From: JADLHS01 sp964539515
GTDB lineage: Bacteria > Verrucomicrobiota > Verrucomicrobiia > Limisphaerales > JADLHS01
Length of the DNA: 20,085 nucleotides
Reading direction: 5' to 3'
Assembly: GCA_964539515.1 (NCBI GenBank)
Contig: CAZIJO010000099.1
Location: forward strand, 1 to 20,085
The translations under genes and the position numbers were made by a program. The notes beneath the pieces were generated by a model. That model ran no database searches. It saw nothing but the letters and a program-made list of their open reading frames with translations, and was not told the DNA's origin. Below, one piece after another: positions 16,729 to 20,085 of the stretch (the stretch's first letter is position 1; each line of letters starts with the position of its first letter).

Positions 16729-19044
16729 ATGAAAAACGTCTTCATTCGCCGCGCCACCCTTGGGTTGACCCTCGGCGTGACGCTGATTTCCGGCCTCCGC
16801 GCCGAACCGGTCAGCGGCTGGCTCAGCTGGCGCGGTCCGGATCAGAACGGCATGTCGCGCGAAACCGGTCTGCCGGACAAGGTGGACCCCAAGCACCCGC
16901 TTTGGCTTGCCGACTTCCCTGGCCAATCCACACCCGTCATCGCCAATGGCCGGCTCTACATCATGGGCTACCTCGGCGAAGCCATTGATCCTGATTTGCA
17001 GGAAGGCGTGGCGTGCTTCGATGCGGCGACGGGCAAGCGGCTCTGGCAACAGCTCTATAACGATTTCATCAGCGACACGATTTACCTGCGGTACGCAACC
17101 GCCGCCCCGGCGATTGATCCGGAGACGGGTAATGTTTACGCCCAGGGTACCCAGGGAATTCTCGCCGGTTTCACGCCCGAAGGAAAACTCCTGTGGAAAC
17201 GCTCGCTGATGGAGGAGTTTGGCCGGCTCACCTTTCCCAATGCGCGCACCGCCTCGCCCATCATTGAAGGCGATCTGGTGATCACCCGCGGCATCACCGC
17301 CAACTGGGGGGCGCAAGGACCGGCCGGCGACCGTTTTTATGCTTTTGACAAAAAAACGGGCGAGCTGGTCTGGTCCAGCAGTCCGAGCGACCGGCCCAAG
17401 GACAATTCCTTTTCGCATCCTTACGTCGCCACCCATGGCGGCAAACGGGTGCTCTACTCGGCGCTGGGCGACGGAAGTGTGGCCGCCATCAATGCCCGCA
17501 CCGGTGAAGCGCTCTGGCGGGTGCCGTTGTTTCGCGCCGGCATCAATGCCACGGTGCTTGTCCACAACAACGACAAACTGATTGCCATTTTCGGCGTGCC
17601 GTATGAGCCCGGCCAGCTGGTGGCCATGAAGATTCCCGAGGTTACTCCGACCAGCGCCGGCCCGGTCGTCATCGAGCGCAAAGACGTGGAACTCTGGACG
17701 GCGGATATTTCCACGTCCACCAGTTCACCCATCCTGGTCGGCGACATGGTCTATGTCGTCGCGGAAAAGGGGGACCTTTGCGCGGTGAACGCGAACACGG
17801 GCGCAATCAAATGGAAATTGAAGCTTGGAATTGAACAGCGCAATTCCTGTCCGTTTTACGCCGATGGCAAGCTTTACGTGCCCATGCTCGACAATCCCGG
17901 AGGCAAAGGCAGTGGCGAGGCGGCGGAAGCCGGAGCGAAAGGCGCCTTCTATATCATCAAGCCAGGCGACCAGCCCGAGATACTTCAACATGCCGAACTC
18001 GACGGGCGCTGCTTCGGCACCCCCGTTGCCTATAACGGCAAGCTCTACCTGCAAACCACGAAGCATCTCTATTGCTGGGGAACGAAGGACAACAATCCCC
18101 AGCTGCCGAAGGCTTCCAGCCCGGAGCCGATGCCCGCCGCCGGGCCGGCGAAATCGGTCCAAATTATTCCTGCCGAAGTCACCTTGCGTCCCGGACAGAG
18201 TGCCGCCTTCCGGGCCCGATCCATCGATGCGAACGGTTTCGTCGTCGCCGACATCAAAGACATGAAGACGTTGAGCTGGACCAATTTCATCCCGCCGACG
18301 GCCCGCGTGAAGTCCGTCATGAACGGCAAGTTTGCCGCCGACGGCCGGCTCGTTGCCGATGCCGCCACGAAACCCTCCGCGGGGGCCTTCGAGGCGACCC
18401 TCGGCGGATTGAAAGGCTACATTCGCGGACGCGTGCTGCCCTACCTGCCGCTCAGCCAGGACTTTGAGGCCATGACGCTTTCCGAAATGAACACCAACGA
18501 GAACGCCGCCTTCGCCTACCCCCCGCTGCCGTGGATTGGCGCGCGGTTCAAGTTTGAGGTCCGGGAAAAGGACGGCACCAAATGCCTGACGAAAACGATC
18601 GACAACAAATTCTTCCAGCGCGCCACTGTCTTTCTCGGTGCGCCGGACGCGAAGAATTACACCATCGAAGCCGACGTGATGAGCGACGGCAACAAGCGCA
18701 AGATGTCCGAGGTCGGCGTCATCAACCAACGCTACGCCATTGTGTTGAAAGGCAACGACCAGAAGCTGGAGGTCAGCTCCAACTTCGAGCGGTTGCGGGA
18801 AGCCGTGGATTTCAAGTGGCAGCCCAATGCGTGGTATCACCTCAAATCCCGGGTGGACATCGCCGCCGATGGCACCGGCGTGGTGCGCGCCAAAGCCTGG
18901 AAACGCGGCGAGCCCGAACCCGACGCGTGGACCATCGAGGTGAAACACAAAACCGCGCATCCGGAAGGTTCGCCGGGATTGTTCGGCTTCTCGCCGCAGG
19001 ACATGCGCGTTTACATTGATAACATCAAAGTGACGGCGAATTGA
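16729..19044 (+). CDS. Secreted PQQ-like beta-propeller protein with C-terminal lectin-like domain
   Basis: A 771-residue protein with a signal peptide (MKNVFIRRATLGLTLG, cut near GLRA). Propeller blades run from about 30 to 480, each with the tryptophan-docking pattern of PQQ/BamB-like repeats: FDAATGKRLWQQ, FTPEGKLLWKR, FDKKTGELVWSS, INARTGEALWRV, VNANTGAIKWKL. After the propeller come an Ig-like strand region (IIPAEVTLRPGQSAAFRA) and a jelly-roll-like C-terminal domain (YTIEADVMSDGNKRKMSEVG ... MRVYIDNIKV). No clear catalytic residues of quinoprotein dehydrogenases are seen, so the propeller is probably structural or binding. It is divergent from the PSCyt1/DUF1553 gene. The start could also be ATG 16723 in the same frame; 16729 gives the cleaner signal peptide. 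Confidence 0.9.
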   Translation: MKNVFIRRATLGLTLGVTLISGLRAEPVSGWLSWRGPDQNGMSRETGLPDKVDPKHPLWLADFPGQSTPVIANGRLYIMGYLGEAIDPDLQEGVACFDAATGKRLWQQLYNDFISDTIYLRYATAAPAIDPETGNVYAQGTQGILAGFTPEGKLLWKRSLMEEFGRLTFPNARTASPIIEGDLVITRGITANWGAQGPAGDRFYAFDKKTGELVWSSSPSDRPKDNSFSHPYVATHGGKRVLYSALGDGSVAAINARTGEALWRVPLFRAGINATVLVHNNDKLIAIFGVPYEPGQLVAMKIPEVTPTSAGPVVIERKDVELWTADISTSTSSPILVGDMVYVVAEKGDLCAVNANTGAIKWKLKLGIEQRNSCPFYADGKLYVPMLDNPGGKGSGEAAEAGAKGAFYIIKPGDQPEILQHAELDGRCFGTPVAYNGKLYLQTTKHLYCWGTKDNNPQLPKASSPEPMPAAGPAKSVQIIPAEVTLRPGQSAAFRARSIDANGFVVADIKDMKTLSWTNFIPPTARVKSVMNGKFAADGRLVADAATKPSAGAFEATLGGLKGYIRGRVLPYLPLSQDFEAMTLSEMNTNENAAFAYPPLPWIGARFKFEVREKDGTKCLTKTIDNKFFQRATVFLGAPDAKNYTIEADVMSDGNKRKMSEVGVINQRYAIVLKGNDQKLEVSSNFERLREAVDFKWQPNAWYHLKSRVDIAADGTGVVRAKAWKRGEPEPDAWTIEVKHKTAHPEGSPGLFGFSPQDMRVYIDNIKVTAN

Positions 19045-19052
19045 ATCGGCCG

Positions 19053-19085
19053 TCTTAATCATAATCTTTTGCTTAATCTTAATCC
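19053..19085 (+). repeat. Left flank repeat (L) of the four-helix-bundle cassette
   Basis: A 33-nt pyrimidine-rich run built from CTTAATC-like units (TCTTAATCATAATCTT... to ...CTTAATCC), 8 bp after the PQQ-like gene stop and 4 bp before the four-helix-bundle ATG. By hand alignment without gaps it matches the reverse complement of the repeat at 19520-19552 at 25 of 33 positions, and the repeat at 19574-19606 in direct orientation at 26 of 33. The composition is unlike the GC-rich surroundings. Confidence 0.7.
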
Positions 19086-19089
19086 CCTC

Positions 19090-20085
19090 ATGAAGATCAT
19101 CCGCTTCGACCACGAGAAATTAAACGTCTATCAGCGCTCTTTGAAATTCATCACCTGGGCGACCGAGCTGCTGGAGCGCGTCCCCTCGAAACTTTCCGTC
19201 CACGGCCAACTTGATCGCGCCTCGACTTCAATCCCGCTCAACCTGGCCGAAGGCAATGGCCGGTTCACTCCGTCAGACCGCTGTCGCTTCTTCGACATCG
19301 CGCGCGGCTCGACACTGGAATGTGCGGCGGCGTTGGATGTCTTGGTCGCCAAGAAAGTTCTGACCGAGGCTGACATTGAGGCTGGCAAAGATGATCTTGT
19401 GGAGATGACCTCGATGATGATCGGTTTGATCCGGAGCAATTCGGAAGCGCGGTTGCATGACGATGAACTGCCTTCCCGTATAGAAATGCAGCCGGTGGAA
19501 CCGGTGCATTACGGGAAGCGGATTAAGAAAAAGATTATGAGTAAGATTAAGAATTCCAGCAGTGTGACCCGCCTCTTAATCCTAATCTTCCTCTTGATCT
19601 TCATCTCCCCCGCCCAATCAGCCGACTGGCCACAGTGGGGCGGGCACAACCTCCGCAACATGTATTCGCCCCAGCGCGGACTGCCTGATGCCTTCGGCAA
19701 GATTGATTTCAAACCCGGTACCGACGAGATCAGCACCAACGCGGTCAAGAACCTCAAGTGGATCGCCAAAATCGGCTCGCAGAGTTACGGCAATGTCACC
19801 GTGGCCGGCGGCCGGGTCTTCATCGGCACGAACAACGAGCCGCCGCGCGACCCGAAGCATCCGGGCGACCGCAGCATCCTCCTTTGCTTTGAAGAAAAAA
19901 CCGGCGCTTTTCTGTGGCAGCTCGTGGTCCCGAAGCTCGCTTCGGGCAAGGTCAACGATTGGGAAAGCCTCGGCCTGCTCTCGTCGCCCACGGTCCAGGG
20001 GGACCGCGTTTACCTGGTGACGAGCCGGTGTGAAGTGATGTGCCTCGACGTGAATGGCATGGCCAATGGCAACGACGGCCCGTTC
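19090..20085 (+). CDS. Four-helix-bundle (23S-IVP type) protein reading in frame into a PQQ-like protein (3' end outside window)
   Basis: From ATG 19090 the frame is open to the window end (332 codons). Residues 1-118 are a four-helix-bundle protein of the 23S rRNA intervening-sequence family: HEKLNVYQRSLKFITWA, LDRASTSIPLNLAEGNGRF and FDIARGSTLECAAALDVL are its conserved helices. Members are encoded in 23S IVS elements, and relatives (Avd) in diversity-generating retroelements. The usual stop after the fourth helix is missing. A basic tail (KRIKKKIMSKIKN) runs into a complete signal peptide and PQQ-like domain. Either one fusion protein is made, which would bury a signal peptide mid-chain, or the PQQ-like part starts separately at 19537. 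No Shine-Dalgarno precedes 19090. The gene is bracketed by repeats. Confidence 0.8.
   Translation, partial: MKIIRFDHEKLNVYQRSLKFITWATELLERVPSKLSVHGQLDRASTSIPLNLAEGNGRFTPSDRCRFFDIARGSTLECAAALDVLVAKKVLTEADIEAGKDDLVEMTSMMIGLIRSNSEARLHDDELPSRIEMQPVEPVHYGKRIKKKIMSKIKNSSSVTRLLILIFLLIFISPAQSADWPQWGGHNLRNMYSPQRGLPDAFGKIDFKPGTDEISTNAVKNLKWIAKIGSQSYGNVTVAGGRVFIGTNNEPPRDPKHPGDRSILLCFEEKTGAFLWQLVVPKLASGKVNDWESLGLLSSPTVQGDRVYLVTSRCEVMCLDVNGMANGNDGPF
19520..19553 (-). repeat. Right inverted flank repeat (R1) of the four-helix-bundle cassette
   Basis: GGATTAAGAAAAAGATTATG... to ...GATTAAGAA is the inverted counterpart of the repeat at 19053-19085. Both contain GGATTAAG, AAAAGATTATGA and TTAAGA when read in the same sense. 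It encodes the Lys/Ile-rich tail of the four-helix-bundle product and contains ATG 19537, the plausible start of the downstream PQQ-like protein. Confidence 0.7.
19537..20085 (+). CDS. Secreted PQQ-like beta-propeller protein, internal start (partial)
   Basis: ATG 19537 lies in the same frame as the upstream four-helix-bundle ORF and begins a textbook signal peptide: MSKIKNSSSVTR, core LLILIFLLIFI, cleavage after AQSA before DWPQWGG. The mature start DWPQWGGHNLRN is the usual N-terminus of PQQ-like proteins in this phylum. Propeller strands follow (LKWIAKIGSQSYGNVTVAGG, LCFEEKTGAFLWQL, SSPTVQGDRVYLVTS). The protein is probably the true separate product, exported to the periplasm or surface, and may work with the PQQ-like protein encoded upstream. 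The 3' end lies outside the window. No good ribosome site precedes the ATG; AAGAAAAAG is the nearest purine run. Confidence 0.75.
   Translation, partial: MSKIKNSSSVTRLLILIFLLIFISPAQSADWPQWGGHNLRNMYSPQRGLPDAFGKIDFKPGTDEISTNAVKNLKWIAKIGSQSYGNVTVAGGRVFIGTNNEPPRDPKHPGDRSILLCFEEKTGAFLWQLVVPKLASGKVNDWESLGLLSSPTVQGDRVYLVTSRCEVMCLDVNGMANGNDGPF
19574..19606 (+). repeat. Direct repeat (R2) encoding the signal-peptide core
   Basis: TCTTAATCCTAATCTTCCTC... to ...TTCATCT is a direct copy (26 of 33 by hand) of the repeat at 19053-19085 and runs opposite to the repeat at 19520-19553, with which it could form an imperfect hairpin. Translated, it gives the LLILIFLLIFI hydrophobic core of the PQQ-like signal peptide. 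Low sequence complexity inflates the similarity. Confidence 0.6.

Noticed and set aside
17725..19113. 462-codon minus-strand open frame opposite the PQQ-like gene
   Set aside because: Composition is typical of an antisense shadow, and the plus strand has well-formed propeller repeats.
19090..19536. Diversity-generating retroelement, because Avd proteins share the four-helix-bundle fold
   Set aside because: No reverse transcriptase, template repeat or variable repeat is visible within the window.

Overview
The window looks like chromosomal DNA from a Gram-negative member of the Verrucomicrobiota, possibly the Pedosphaera/Limisphaerales side of the phylum. This is an inference from gene content: a Planctomycete-type cytochrome (PSCyt1/DUF1549/DUF1553) plus DUF1501 pair, secreted PQQ-like beta-propeller proteins, a Tat-exported NIPSNAP protein, a four-helix-bundle (23S-IVP type) protein, high GC and few strong Shine-Dalgarno sites. 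No rRNA or tRNA gene, CRISPR array, prophage or recognisable insertion sequence was seen.

Region 1 (1-5898, minus strand) is a cbb3-type cytochrome oxidase cluster. In transcription order it holds a CcoI/FixI copper P-type ATPase, an outer-membrane beta-barrel protein, CcoS, and a CcoN-CcoO fusion that runs off the left edge. The ATPase would load copper, CcoS assists assembly, and CcoNO is the catalytic core plus the mono-heme c subunit. Two oddities sit here: about 65 extra residues with two likely membrane helices inside CcoN, and a perfect 25-bp inverted repeat inserted in frame in the ATPase gene.

Region 2 (6043-7682, plus) has an exonuclease III/AP endonuclease and a Tat-exported tandem NIPSNAP protein. 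A 466-bp stretch without a convincing gene follows. Region 3 (8149-11722, plus) is a compact three-gene MacAB-type efflux operon: membrane fusion protein, ABC ATPase, ABC permease. The fusion protein carries an unusual LTPEQ-helix plus Gly-rich insert.

Region 4 (11758-16573, minus) is a coupled pair, a PSCyt1-DUF1549-LamG-DUF1553 protein followed by a DUF1501 protein, divergent from region 5 (16729-20085, plus). Region 5 contains a secreted PQQ-like propeller protein, then a four-helix-bundle gene bracketed by low-complexity CTTAATC-type repeats. That gene reads without a stop into a second PQQ-like protein, which is cut by the window end.

The strongest candidate for something undescribed is the four-helix-bundle cassette at about 19053-19606. 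It has inverted and direct 33-nt flanks, lies at the 5' end of a secreted-protein gene, and its right-hand repeat encodes the signal-peptide core of that protein. By analogy with 23S rRNA intervening sequences, which carry the same protein family between pairing flanks, it may be a mobile or RNA-processed element sitting in an mRNA.
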